Assembly: GCA_964424805.1 (NCBI GenBank)
Contig: CAYRKH010000025.1
Coordinates: 1 to 38,199 of the forward strand
Source: IDS-8 sp964424805
Lineage (GTDB): Bacteria; Pseudomonadota; Gammaproteobacteria; Steroidobacterales; Woeseiaceae
DNA: 38,199 nt
Reading direction: 5' to 3'
Shown: one piece after another, positions 1 to 8,047 of the stretch
Position numbering within the stretch: the first letter of the stretch is position 1
Layout: every line of letters starts with the position of its first letter
Position numbers and translations under genes: made by a program
The notes under the pieces: generated by a model
Database searches by the model: none
What the model was told of the DNA's origin: nothing
Seen by the model: only the letters and a program-made list of their open reading frames with translations

Positions 1-49
1 CGATGCCCGTGTCAGCAATATGGGCATCGCGCGCAATGCGCGCTCCTAC
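1..49 (-). repeat. REP palindrome with a truncated partner at the window edge
   Basis: Read on the minus strand, bases 49-21 give GTAGGAGCGCGCATTGCGC followed by GCGATGCCCA, one copy of the REP family found about nine times in this window. Bases 1-8 (CGATGCCC) are complementary to 22-29 and look like the tail of an opposite-facing copy cut off by the window start, so this is probably an inverted REP pair. The TAG of its leading GTAG is the stop codon of the phosphoribosyltransferase gene next to it. Confidence 0.8.
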
Positions 50-606
50 GGTGATTGTTTGCCGTGCACGATCGCGTGCAGCGCCGGGCGATGCGTTTCC
101 AGCTCTTCGTCGGTGAGGGAATCGAGCTCGTGCGGAAACACGAGCCATTCCGCGGTTTCCCGGATGTAGTAGTCCGGCACGAGGTCGGTCTCGTTACGCG
201 AGGGCTTGTACCAGGGCACGGCGATGCGGATGTCCACGGGCGTGTTGCCCCGCGCACGTCGCTTCAGCTCCCGGACGACGGCCGCAATCGTGTTACCGGT
301 GTCGAAAACGTCGTCGACGATCAATAGCCGGTCGTCGAAGCATACCTTGTCGATGATGTAGTTGAGCCCGTGCACGGCAACCGTGCCGCGCTGCTCGATG
401 CCGGTGTAGGACGAGGTACGGATCGCGATGTGATCGGAATCGACGCCGCAATAGGACAGGATCTCCTGCACGGCCATACCGACCGGCGTGCCGCCGCGCC
501 AGATCGCGATGATGAGGGTCGGCTCGAATCCGCTCTCGAGGATACGCACGCCGAGCCGGAAAGAATCTTCCAGCAGTTCCCTCGCAGTCAGTATTCGTTT
601 GTCCAT
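46..606 (-). CDS. Type I phosphoribosyltransferase, hypoxanthine/guanine salvage type (copy 1)
   Basis: This 186-residue protein probably transfers phosphoribose from PRPP to a purine base (hypoxanthine or a relative) in the cytoplasm. The PRPP-binding loop LLIVDDVFDTGNT lies at residues 94-106, with two acidic residues followed by TGNT as in type I PRTases. The segment IAIWRGGTPVG at 33-43 corresponds to the early PPi-binding loop. The C-terminus holds a W-Y-K-P and P-D-Y-Y-I-R-E-T-A-E-W-L-V-F-P stretch that is shared with the divergent neighbour at 690-1286, so the two are paralogues. The start is the ATG at 606; no strong ribosome-binding site precedes it. The stop TAG lies inside a REP element. 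Base specificity cannot be read from sequence; xanthine or guanine are alternatives. Confidence 0.85.
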   Translation of the reverse strand: MDKRILTARELLEDSFRLGVRILESGFEPTLIIAIWRGGTPVGMAVQEILSYCGVDSDHIAIRTSSYTGIEQRGTVAVHGLNYIIDKVCFDDRLLIVDDVFDTGNTIAAVVRELKRRARGNTPVDIRIAVPWYKPSRNETDLVPDYYIRETAEWLVFPHELDSLTDEELETHRPALHAIVHGKQSP

Positions 607-637
607 GTCGCGGATGCGTCGCGCCGTGGCAGGCTTC

Positions 638-645
638 GTTATAAT
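638..645. promoter_or_regulatory. Back-to-back -10 elements of the two divergent phosphoribosyltransferase genes
   Basis: TATAAT occupies 640-645 on the plus strand, 45 bases before the ATG at 690. The same bases read on the minus strand give TATAAC (643-638), 32 bases before the ATG at 606. The two -10 hexamers overlap, so RNA polymerase could hardly use both at once. No good -35 hexamer is visible for either. Assignment is by motif and position only. Confidence 0.4.
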
Positions 646-689
646 GGGCGCACATACTACCGCACATCCCGCGGTCCCGAAGGGGGGAA

Positions 690-1286
690 ATGAACAGGAC
701 TTTCGTCGCGGCGGACGATTTGCTGCTCGACTCGTTCCGGCTCGCCGTGGCCGTCCGCGACTCGGGATTCCGGCCGGATTTCCTGGTCGGCCTGTGGCGC
801 GGCGGCAGCGCGGTCGGCATCGCCGTGCAGGAAGGCCTCGAGAACCTCGGGATCGAAACGGACCATATCGCGGTGCGGACGTCCTATACCGGCCAGCCGG
901 GCTACCGGGAGATGGTCGACAAGGCGGACTCCATCCGCGTGCACGGCCTCGATTACCTCATCGACAAGGTCTGCGAAGAACATTCGCTCCTGATCGTGGA
1001 CGACGTCTACAGCACCGGCTCGAGCGCCAGCGCGGTCATCGGCAGGCTGGCAAAGAAGACGCGCCGCAACCTGCCGCACGACATCCGCATCGCAACCGTG
1101 TGGTACCGCCCGACCGAGCGCACGGTCCGCGTGCCGGACTACTACATCCATGAAACCGCCGACTGGCTGATCCTGCCCTACGAGCTGCAAGGCCTGACGG
1201 TAGAGGAGCTGCGGCAGCACAAGCCGGCGCTGGCCCCGGTAGTCGACCGCCTGGCCACCCTCCTGCAAAAGCACAACCCCCTGTAG
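690..1286 (+). CDS. Type I phosphoribosyltransferase, hypoxanthine/guanine salvage type (copy 2)
   Basis: This 198-residue protein is a paralogue of the divergent gene at 46-606. The PRPP loop LLIVDDVYSTGSS lies at about residues 100-112 and the loop GLWRGGSAVG at 34-43. The two proteins align over their whole length, with SFRL, WRGG, AVQE, DHIA.RTS, VHGL.Y.IDKVC and PDYYI.ETA.WL shared. This copy carries a short insertion (YREMVDKADSI) after the RTSYTG segment, which may alter substrate choice. The start ATG at 690 is preceded by AAGGGGGGAA, a strong ribosome-binding site. Its TAG stop is part of a REP element. A role in purine base salvage is likely; the exact base is not known. Confidence 0.85.
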   Translation: MNRTFVAADDLLLDSFRLAVAVRDSGFRPDFLVGLWRGGSAVGIAVQEGLENLGIETDHIAVRTSYTGQPGYREMVDKADSIRVHGLDYLIDKVCEEHSLLIVDDVYSTGSSASAVIGRLAKKTRRNLPHDIRIATVWYRPTERTVRVPDYYIHETADWLILPYELQGLTVEELRQHKPALAPVVDRLATLLQKHNPL

Positions 1287-1311
1287 GAGCGCGCACCGCG
1301 CGCGATGCCAC
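1282..1311 (+). repeat. REP palindrome at the end of phosphoribosyltransferase copy 2
   Basis: A 30-base element begins TGTAGGAGCGCGC and ends GCGCGATGCCAC, with a GCGCGC/GCGCGC hairpin between. Its TAG at 1284-1286 is the stop codon of the upstream gene, so the repeat begins exactly where the coding sequence ends. Confidence 0.85.
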
Positions 1312-1379
1312 GGCGACAACGTCGCACTACGCCGGTGACAAATCCACGAGCGTGGGCGTACCAACGCAACGCCCGCACC

Positions 1380-2627
1380 TCAAAACAACAGCGCCACATC
1401 CAGCCTGAGCGCGTTATCGCGAATCACCTCGTCCCCCGGCAGGCGCACCCGCGACCAGTTCCATTTCATCGCGAACTGCGGCGAGGCGTCGGGCGCGAAG
1501 GATTCCATCCAGCGCGACAGGTTCAACGCCAGCCCGAAACGGTCGCTTGCCTGGCTGGTTTCGGGCGTGAACCACAAGCGGTCGACACCCTGCTCCCAAT
1601 TGGCGGAGACGGACGCGTCGGGCAGCTTCCATGTCAAGGACGCGTTCGCCGCCCAGTCGGTGCTCGTGGTGTCGATCTGGCCGGCGGTACCGTCGGCAGA
1701 TGCCATGTTCTCCAGCAGCGACGACTGACGGACCGATACGAGCGCCTTGGCACTCAACCAGCCGAAGTCGCGCCGGTGACTGAGGCCGAGCTGGTAGCTC
1801 GGCTCCACGTCCCGGATCCCGGCGCTGCGCACCCATGCCGGCTCGATGACCGACAGGACGGCTTCGCTTTCCTGCTGCGCGCGGCTCCAGACATAGCCGA
1901 GCCCCCAGGTTTGCGCTTCGGCGCCAGCGTAAGGCGTATCGTCGGCGGCAACGACGCAAGCCCGCCCGAACACCTGCACGGCCTGCGAACGACTCGCGCT
2001 TTGGTGCGTCGGCAGGCGAACCGTGCTTTCGACATCGCACAGGAGCGCGACGGACGAGTCGAATGCCTTTGCCGCACCTGCCCACTGCACGTTCACGGTA
2101 GCCCGGCCGGGAGACCAGCGGAGACTCGCGTGCTCGCGCTGCGACGCGGTATCGCCGGCGATCATCCAGCTGTTGCGAATCTCTGTCGTGAGATCGAGCG
2201 AAAGCGGCGCACCCGCCACTTCCGGCAGCTGCAGCCGCACACCCTGGCCGAGACGCTGCCCGGCAAACCTCGTCGGCGCGCTGGCGGGCGCGTAGTCCGG
2301 GGTACCGACTGAGAGAATGTCGCCCGGCTCCAGCTCGTAGGTCGCCCGGTACTGCAGCAGGTCGTCGTCGACGCTGAGCTTCAGGTTGCTCGCCAGGAGC
2401 GCGCCGCGGTCTCCACGGCTCATGAGCAGCGGCGTCCGGCCGCTCAGGTCGAGCTGGATGCGTTCAGGGGCATCCTTGCCGGGCGCCGCGGCCTGCCCGG
2501 ATTCGGCGTTCGCCGCGGTGACGTGCCCGTCCGCCTTTTTCGAACTGTCGGCCGGCGACGACGCGCAGGCAGCCAGCAACAGGAAAACGGGCGCACAAAA
2601 CGCTGTGCGCGGACGCGCAACCGACAC
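1380..2627 (-). CDS. Putative outer-membrane lipoprotein with barrel-like C-terminus, function unknown
   Basis: I chose the GTG at 2627 because GGGAG lies seven bases upstream and the resulting 415-residue protein begins with a clean lipoprotein signal: basic VARPR, hydrophobic AFCAPVFLLLA, then the lipobox LAAC at about residue 21. Longer starts (up to 2792) put a proline- and arginine-rich stretch before the signal. A low-complexity A/S/D/K/G linker follows. From about residue 90 on, the sequence alternates polar and aromatic residues in short strands (SLDLTTEIRNSW, VNVQWAG, YQLGLSHRRDFGWLSAKAL, ASLTWKL) and ends in L-F after a short strand, as outer-membrane barrels do. I do not recognise the family. 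A lipid-anchored barrel is unusual; a beta-rich periplasmic lipoprotein is the alternative. Confidence 0.6.
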   Translation of the reverse strand: MSVARPRTAFCAPVFLLLAACASSPADSSKKADGHVTAANAESGQAAAPGKDAPERIQLDLSGRTPLLMSRGDRGALLASNLKLSVDDDLLQYRATYELEPGDILSVGTPDYAPASAPTRFAGQRLGQGVRLQLPEVAGAPLSLDLTTEIRNSWMIAGDTASQREHASLRWSPGRATVNVQWAGAAKAFDSSVALLCDVESTVRLPTHQSASRSQAVQVFGRACVVAADDTPYAGAEAQTWGLGYVWSRAQQESEAVLSVIEPAWVRSAGIRDVEPSYQLGLSHRRDFGWLSAKALVSVRQSSLLENMASADGTAGQIDTTSTDWAANASLTWKLPDASVSANWEQGVDRLWFTPETSQASDRFGLALNLSRWMESFAPDASPQFAMKWNWSRVRLPGDEVIRDNALRLDVALLF

Positions 2628-2820
2628 GACAAAGCTCCCAAAGCACCAGGCGCCGCGGTCCCTGTTCCCAGGCGAGGGCTGCCGCGCGACCACTCCCGGG
2701 AACGAGGCCCGGGCCTGAAATGGCGAAAGGGGCGTACCGTAACGCAATCCGGGGGCGTCCATCAATTTTCCGCCCCGACGCGGCCCGGCCATGCCGGCCG
2801 GCCTTCACCGCCGTCACTGT

Positions 2821-2829
2821 TGCTATGAT
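2821..2829 (+). promoter_or_regulatory. Extended -10 promoter for a leaderless mug transcript
   Basis: TGCTATGAT fits the extended -10 form TGnTATAAT with one mismatch in the hexamer. Exactly six bases separate it from the ATG at 2836, so transcription would begin at or next to the start codon. No ribosome-binding site precedes that ATG, and no -35 hexamer is visible at the usual distance. The same arrangement occurs at uraH (24585-24593). Confidence 0.45.
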
Positions 2830-2835
2830 GGCCGG

Positions 2836-3399
2836 ATGCGTCGACCGACAAGGAACGAGGTACAGGCCGCCGCCGGGAAAACCGTTCCCGACGTGATCGC
2901 TCCGGGCCTCGACGTGCTGTTCTGCGGCATCAACCCGGGGCTGTACTCGGGCGCGACCGGTTTTCACTTTGCCCGGCCCGGGAACCGGTTCTGGCCGGCG
3001 CTGCACGGCGCCGGTTTCACCGGGCGCCTGCTCGACCCGTCGGAAGAGCACCTGCTGGTCGACGCCGGATGCGGCATCACCAACCTCGTCACCCGGGCGA
3101 CCGCGACCGCCGCCGAGCTCTCCGACGAGGAGCTCGCCACCGGCCGACGCGCGCTGGAGCGCAAAGTGCGGCGCTACGCACCGCGGTGGCTGGCCGTGCT
3201 CGGCATCGGTGCGTACCGTACGGCGTTCGGCCGCCGCGGCGCGCACATCGGCGAACAGCCGGAGCGGCTGGGCTCGACCGGGGTCTGGCTCCTGCCGAAC
3301 CCCAGCGGCCTGAACGCCAATCACCAGCTTCCGGACCTGGTCCGGCTGTTCGGTGAGCTGCGCAAAGCGGCGAGGAGCACGAGCCGGGCTGAATCGTAG
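2836..3399 (+). CDS. mug: G/U mismatch-specific uracil/thymine-DNA glycosylase (Mug family)
   Basis: This 187-residue enzyme removes uracil, ethenocytosine or similar damaged bases opposite guanine, starting base-excision repair. The family motif LFCGINPGLYSG holds the catalytic-region Asn (GINPG) and is followed by TGFHFARPGNRFWPAL, as in E. coli Mug. The second motif LLPNPSGLNAN lies near residues 153-163 and inserts into the DNA. The ATG at 2836 begins MRRPTRNEV and leaves a short N-terminal extension of about 20 residues compared with E. coli Mug; an upstream in-frame ATG at 2791 gives an implausible Cys/His-rich lead. The stop TAG belongs to a GTAGCCGCG inverted repeat. It converges with the Oar-like receptor gene. 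Confidence 0.93.
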   Translation: MRRPTRNEVQAAAGKTVPDVIAPGLDVLFCGINPGLYSGATGFHFARPGNRFWPALHGAGFTGRLLDPSEEHLLVDAGCGITNLVTRATATAAELSDEELATGRRALERKVRRYAPRWLAVLGIGAYRTAFGRRGAHIGEQPERLGSTGVWLLPNPSGLNANHQLPDLVRLFGELRKAARSTSRAES

Positions 3400-3431
3400 C
3401 CGCGCGCCCCGTGCGCGGCTCTCGCGGCTAC
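3396..3431. repeat. GTAGCCGCG inverted repeat overlapping the mug stop codon
   Basis: GTAGCCGCG at 3396-3404 and CGCGGCTAC at 3423-3431 form a perfect nine-base inverted repeat around an 18-base GC-rich centre. It resembles a diverged REP element with the same leading GTAG. The TAG at 3397-3399 is the mug stop codon. Confidence 0.6.
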
Positions 3432-3447
3432 CGGATCCGGGCGCACC

Positions 3448-3479
3448 AAAAAAAGAACCCCGGCGCGAAGCCGGGGTTC
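3448..3479 (-). terminator. Intrinsic terminator of the Oar-like receptor gene
   Basis: On the minus strand, GAACCCCGGC, loop TTCGC and GCCGGGGTTC form a perfect ten-base-pair stem (3479-3455), followed by seven T (3454-3448). It begins 40 bases after the stop codon at 3520. It is the only textbook intrinsic terminator I found in the window. Confidence 0.9.
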
Positions 3480-3519
3480 GTTGTTGCCCGGGAGAAATTC
3501 TCCCGCGTCTTCCTCCGGC

Positions 3520-6516
3520 CTAGAACGACAGGCGCGCGCCGAGGTAGAGCCGCCGCGGCTCCACCCAGTTATTGGCGAGACCAAAGTTATAGACGCCGTC
3601 GCCGCTCGCCAGGTCCTGGTGGCGAATCGGGGCCTGGTCATCCAGGGCATTGAAAATGTCCAGGAAGAACTCGGCCTGGTAGCGGTCGTCCCACAGGTCC
3701 ATCGTGTACTTCGCACGAAGATCCAGCGTACCGTAGGAGTCGGTCTCGAACGCACCGACGGCACCGTCCTGGACCCAGGTGTCCTCGATGCCGCCATGCT
3801 CATAGGCCTCCCCGAAGACCGGCAGGTGCCGGCTGAGTATCAGGAACGTCCGGCTGTATATCGTGCCGGAGTTCCAGGCATACACGGCGCCCACCTCGAA
3901 CCCGTTGTCCCAGGCATACGACCCGGCCAGCTTTATGATGTGCTTCACGTTGCCCGGCTGCGGCCCGTACATGTTGGGAGCACGCGGATCCAGGATAACC
4001 AGGTCGCCCTGGAAATCGGCGTCGCTGTCGGAATTGGAGTTTCCTTCGGCGTCGTTGTACGCGTACGAAGCCAGCAGCTGCCAGGCATCGTCGGCCGTGC
4101 GACGCTTGCGGAACGTCACCTCTGCGCCCTTGTAATCGCGCTTGCCGCCGGCAAGCGTGCCAATGACGTAGTTGGACGCCGGGATCGAATCGTAACCGAA
4201 GTACGACAGCGGCAGCGTAAAGTCGCCGGCAGTGGCCGGGTTCGTGTAGAGGCCGAGGTCGTAGTCCTCGAGAATATCCCGGGTCTTGCGATCCGTCAGC
4301 GTGATACCGACGCTCATATCGCTCGTCAACGCCTGTTCGTAGCCGATCATCAGCTCATCCGTGTACGGCGTCTTCGTCGATGGTGCAAAGAATGCGTCCT
4401 GCTGCTGGGAGCCGCCGCGGATGCGGTAGGTTACCCATTGGTCGCCGACGAAGATCTGCTCGTTACGCACCGAACCCGTCAACGTGCCTGCGAACGAAGT
4501 CATGTTCGTACGAATCGGATCGAAGTAACGACCCCCGAACGCCCACACCTTGCTGCCGCCGTCACCGAAGAGGTCGTAGACGACGCTCAGGCGGGGTGCG
4601 ACCTCGTAGTCGAACGTGAAGATCTTGGAGCCGTCGGTTGCGAAGTGCTCCCACTTCTCGGCACGAATGCCCGCGTTCACGGTCCAGTGCTCGTCAATTT
4701 CCCAGGAGTCCTGGACGAAGAACGTGCTGCCTTCGGTTTCGAACGTCAGCGGCGCCTGCGAAGCCTGCACGACACGGTAAACGTTCACCGCCCCATGCGG
4801 ATTCCCGGCCGTGCTGTTGAAGACGAGCTGGCCGATTTCCGCCTCGCTGAGGTCGCCCGAGCTGTCGGTGTCGAGCGATGCGATCAGCGCCGCGGCATTC
4901 GCGTCGTTGTTGATGCCGGCGATGATGCGCTGGTAGTCGTCAGCGGAAATGTCCTGCGCACCCACCCAGGCCGAGTTGACGTACTCGTCCAGCGTCGTAC
5001 CGGAATTCGGGTTCCCGATGGACGTGTACTGCGCGCCATCTCCCGTGTACACGAAGTTGGTCTTGTACTCGTTTTTCGACTGGGCGTAGCCGAACTTGAT
5101 GTTGTGGTAGCCCCAGTCGGTGTCCAGGAAGTATTCCAGCGTCAGGGAGACTTCATCCCGGTTGCGGAAGGTGACGGTGTTCGACCCGGTACCACCGAGC
5201 TCCGTATCGGCGTTCGTGATCCCGTCCACCTCGTGGAACGCGACGTCATTTCTCGTCTCGTCGCTCGCCGCGAGCTGGCTCAGCTCACCTTCGTGACTGT
5301 AATAGTCGATTGACGCGATCAGGTTTTCCCAGGAGTGGGAATAGCCGATCTTGTAGTTGTCGCCACCCTGCTCCTGCACGAAGTCGCGATTGTTCAGCCG
5401 CGTGATATCGGCGGAGGCATCGCGCTCGTAAGGATCGTTGAAATACTCGGCGACGAACTGGTCGCTCTCGGTTGCCTGGTAGGTGAGCTTCAAAAAGCCC
5501 AGGTCTTGCGTCGTGTTTGCCGTACGCAGGTACTCACCGGTGTTCGGGTTGACGACGTCCTCTTCCCTTTCCTTCCTCTGCAGGGAGGCGAAAAACCACA
5601 GCTTGTCCCTGACGATCGGGCCGCCCAGCGTGAAGGCGGTATCGAAGGTCGAGAACGTGCTGTTGGGCAGGTTCTCGTTATCCGCGACCAGGCTGTCGCT
5701 CTGGGTGTAATAGTTGACTGAGCCGTGGAACTCGTTGCTGCCGGACTTCGTGATGACCCGGGAAATCAAGCCTTGTCCGCCGGCATACTCGGCCGGAACG
5801 CCGCCGGTGATGATCTGCTGTTCCTGGATGATCTCGGAGTTGAAGTTGGCGCCGAACGTGCCCGTCAGGTTGTCGGTGATATTGATGCCGTCGATGTAGT
5901 AGACGTTATCGGATGACGTTCCGAAAGTGTTGCCGTTGGAATCGACCACGTCGCTGTAGTTCACGCCGGACTTCGACGACGGATTGCCGTTCAGTGTCGG
6001 CTTGGTCGTCGGCGCGAGCTGGAGGTAGGACTGGTAGCTGCGTCCCGTGGGCAGCGATTCGGTCAGGTCCAGCGTCACGTCGGTGGAGACCAGCGCCGAG
6101 GTCGTGTCCACCAGCTGCCGGCTCGCCATCTCGCCGGTTACTACGACCTGCTCGATATCCGCGTCCGGCCCCGGAATGACGTAGCCGAGCGAGAACGTTT
6201 GCCCGGAGACGACTTTGACGTTCTGGTACGTAATGTCCTCGAAACCTTCTCCGCTTACGACGACCTGGTAGCGGTCGGACGGCGTCAGGGCTTCGATCCT
6301 GACGCTGCCATCCGCGCCGGTTACCCCGGAGCGCGAGATCAGGCTCTCCGGCGTGCTTGCGTGTACCGTCGCGCCTTCGACGGGCTCGCCGGCCGAATCA
6401 ACGACGGACACGCGCAGGCCGCCGGTATCGGCCAAAGCCGACGTACTGAGCGCCAGCAACGCTGCCGCCGTGGCGCCCAGGCGCCACAGGGCAGCTACCC
6501 TTTGGGTAATGCTCAT
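3520..6516 (-). CDS. Oar-like TonB-dependent receptor with N-terminal carboxypeptidase-regulatory domain
   Basis: This 998-residue outer-membrane protein probably imports or binds a large substrate using TonB energy; the ligand is unknown. The start at 6516 is chosen because GGGAG lies eight bases upstream; an ATG at 6522 is too close to it. A signal peptide runs to about residue 30 (ATAAALLALSTSALA). A carboxypeptidase-regulatory-like beta domain follows (about 32-105: VVDSAGEPVEGATVHA). A TonB-box-like segment DIEQVVVTGEMA lies near 118. The plug is at about 135-240, with DGINITDN and GGVPAEYAGGQG. The rest is barrel, ending ARLSF. Residues 549-560 form a perfect EF-hand loop (DTDSSGDLSEAE), probably in an extracellular loop. 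It is a single gene with its own terminator. Oar-type receptors in related bacteria have been linked to peptide, carbohydrate or surface functions; none is proved here. Confidence 0.9.
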   Translation of the reverse strand: MSITQRVAALWRLGATAAALLALSTSALADTGGLRVSVVDSAGEPVEGATVHASTPESLISRSGVTGADGSVRIEALTPSDRYQVVVSGEGFEDITYQNVKVVSGQTFSLGYVIPGPDADIEQVVVTGEMASRQLVDTTSALVSTDVTLDLTESLPTGRSYQSYLQLAPTTKPTLNGNPSSKSGVNYSDVVDSNGNTFGTSSDNVYYIDGINITDNLTGTFGANFNSEIIQEQQIITGGVPAEYAGGQGLISRVITKSGSNEFHGSVNYYTQSDSLVADNENLPNSTFSTFDTAFTLGGPIVRDKLWFFASLQRKEREEDVVNPNTGEYLRTANTTQDLGFLKLTYQATESDQFVAEYFNDPYERDASADITRLNNRDFVQEQGGDNYKIGYSHSWENLIASIDYYSHEGELSQLAASDETRNDVAFHEVDGITNADTELGGTGSNTVTFRNRDEVSLTLEYFLDTDWGYHNIKFGYAQSKNEYKTNFVYTGDGAQYTSIGNPNSGTTLDEYVNSAWVGAQDISADDYQRIIAGINNDANAAALIASLDTDSSGDLSEAEIGQLVFNSTAGNPHGAVNVYRVVQASQAPLTFETEGSTFFVQDSWEIDEHWTVNAGIRAEKWEHFATDGSKIFTFDYEVAPRLSVVYDLFGDGGSKVWAFGGRYFDPIRTNMTSFAGTLTGSVRNEQIFVGDQWVTYRIRGGSQQQDAFFAPSTKTPYTDELMIGYEQALTSDMSVGITLTDRKTRDILEDYDLGLYTNPATAGDFTLPLSYFGYDSIPASNYVIGTLAGGKRDYKGAEVTFRKRRTADDAWQLLASYAYNDAEGNSNSDSDADFQGDLVILDPRAPNMYGPQPGNVKHIIKLAGSYAWDNGFEVGAVYAWNSGTIYSRTFLILSRHLPVFGEAYEHGGIEDTWVQDGAVGAFETDSYGTLDLRAKYTMDLWDDRYQAEFFLDIFNALDDQAPIRHQDLASGDGVYNFGLANNWVEPRRLYLGARLSF

Positions 6517-6810
6517 CTTCATATCTCCCTTTGCATTATGTTGTTTTATAGCGGCACTTGACGGCCGCTTTCCGTTCTGGATATCAGAAGATGCTATCCG
6601 GCGCAATTAAAAAGTGACGCGTAAGGCGTTGCTTCTTCGCAACATTCCTTGGCAGGAGCGGATTCCGGGCGCCCCGGGAGCGCGAAAATAGCCGGCTGGA
6701 GGCGAACGCAACGATCACGCGGCGGCGTCGATTCGCCTTGCGGGTTCCAGCGGCGAGGCGGACTGGAATTTCACGATGTGAAATGGATGAGCATCAGCCC
6801 CGCTGGGCCC

Positions 6811-8031
6811 TCATTGCATAGCCGTTACCGGTATGAGCACCAGCGCGATGATCACTGCCGCAACGCCCGTCCATTTCCACCGCCCCATTCCCTCCAGGGC
6901 ATGCGCGAGCCAGCCTTGCCGCGCCAGGCGCCCCTCCGCGCCCTGCCGCTGCAGCGAGCGCACGGTGCGCTTGCCGTAGATGACGGTTCCGGTAATCGAC
7001 AGCGCCGACATCGCCGCGCCGAAAACGAACCAGATGATCTTCGTCGGCAGGCCGCCGAAAGTACCGAAGTGCAGCGGGTCGGCCATCTCGGAAATCCGCT
7101 GGTGCACACCGGCGTTTGCGGACCGATGGTTGGCAATCGGCTGCCGGGTCGCCGGATCGAAGGCCACGTAGCTCGCCCGCGGACGGACGAGCCAGGTAGA
7201 GTCGGTGTAGCCCTGGAAGACGAGCGGATCGCCGGGTTTACGCGGCGGCAGCACGCGGGCGATTTCCAGGCCGGGCAGGACGCGCCTCGCTTCGGCAGCC
7301 ATGCCGTCGATGGCCGCGGCATCGAGCGGCGCTTCCGTTTCCGGGATCGACGGGATGTGCCCGAACGGCGGCGCCCGCCAGCCGAGGCTCTCCGCGAAAT
7401 AGAAAACACCCGTCAGCGCTATGACGGGGATGAACCACAGCGTCCACACGCCGCACAGCCGGTGCAGGTCGCCGTTCAGCCGCCGCGCATTGCCGCGCCG
7501 AGGCGCCTGGAAGAAACCGCGCCAGAACTTCTTGTAGACGAGAATGCCGGTGACCAGGGACGCGAGCAGCACGAACGACAGCGCCGAGACGACGGGCACT
7601 CCGTACTTCGTCGGCAGCATGAGGTGCCGGTGCGTGTTACGAAAGAAGCGATGGAAGGAGAGCCAGTGCCTGTCCCCGCGTACTTCGGCGGTATACGGAT
7701 CGATGTCTATCAGGCGCGTGTGCCCTTCCGGCGTGCCGCCGAAGGCCTGCGCCGCGAACCAGGGATCGATCGGCTCCGCCAGGTTGTAGATGCTCCATTC
7801 GGGGTAGGCGGCACGCGCCGCGGCGTACATCTCGCCCCAGGATGCCCGCTCCAGCGCCGGCCGGGGCTCGACCCGCATCGACGCGTGCGTCGCCCAGTCC
7901 ATCTCGCTCGAGAAAACGGCCAGCGTGCCGGTCACGAGCACGAAACTCATGAACAGCGAAAGCTTCAGCCCGAGCCAGGAATGAAGAACGAACCAGAAGC
8001 GGTTGCCTTTGCGTGCGCGCACTGCCGCCAT
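6811..8031 (-). CDS. PepSY-associated transmembrane protein, siderophore-uptake partner
   Basis: This 406-residue inner-membrane protein belongs to the PepSY_TM family, often found beside siderophore receptors and thought to help release or reduce iron in the periplasm; the mechanism is not settled. The first membrane helix is FWFVLHSWLGLKLSLFMSFVLVTGTLAVF (about 12-40), with the typical H-x-x-x-G arrangement. Further helices lie around 165-190 (VSALSFVLLASLVTGILVY), 210-230 (LWFIPVIALTGVFYF), 325-350 and at the C-terminus (WTGVAAVIIALVLIPV). PepSY-like periplasmic segments lie between them. It begins 16 bases after the stop of the receptor at 8048-10234 and is probably in its operon. Confidence 0.85.
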   Translation of the reverse strand: MAAVRARKGNRFWFVLHSWLGLKLSLFMSFVLVTGTLAVFSSEMDWATHASMRVEPRPALERASWGEMYAAARAAYPEWSIYNLAEPIDPWFAAQAFGGTPEGHTRLIDIDPYTAEVRGDRHWLSFHRFFRNTHRHLMLPTKYGVPVVSALSFVLLASLVTGILVYKKFWRGFFQAPRRGNARRLNGDLHRLCGVWTLWFIPVIALTGVFYFAESLGWRAPPFGHIPSIPETEAPLDAAAIDGMAAEARRVLPGLEIARVLPPRKPGDPLVFQGYTDSTWLVRPRASYVAFDPATRQPIANHRSANAGVHQRISEMADPLHFGTFGGLPTKIIWFVFGAAMSALSITGTVIYGKRTVRSLQRQGAEGRLARQGWLAHALEGMGRWKWTGVAAVIIALVLIPVTAMQ

Positions 8032-8047
8032 CGGTGACCCCGCGGGA

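Noticed and set aside
3481..5313. A 610-codon open frame on the plus strand opposite the Oar-like receptor
   Set aside because: It begins inside the receptor terminator, has no ribosome-binding site, and its translation is rich in Val, Arg and Gly without domains.
6541..6580. A promoter for the Oar-like receptor with TATAAA as -10
   Set aside because: The bases at the -35 distance do not resemble TTGACA and there is no TG extension, so I do not call it.
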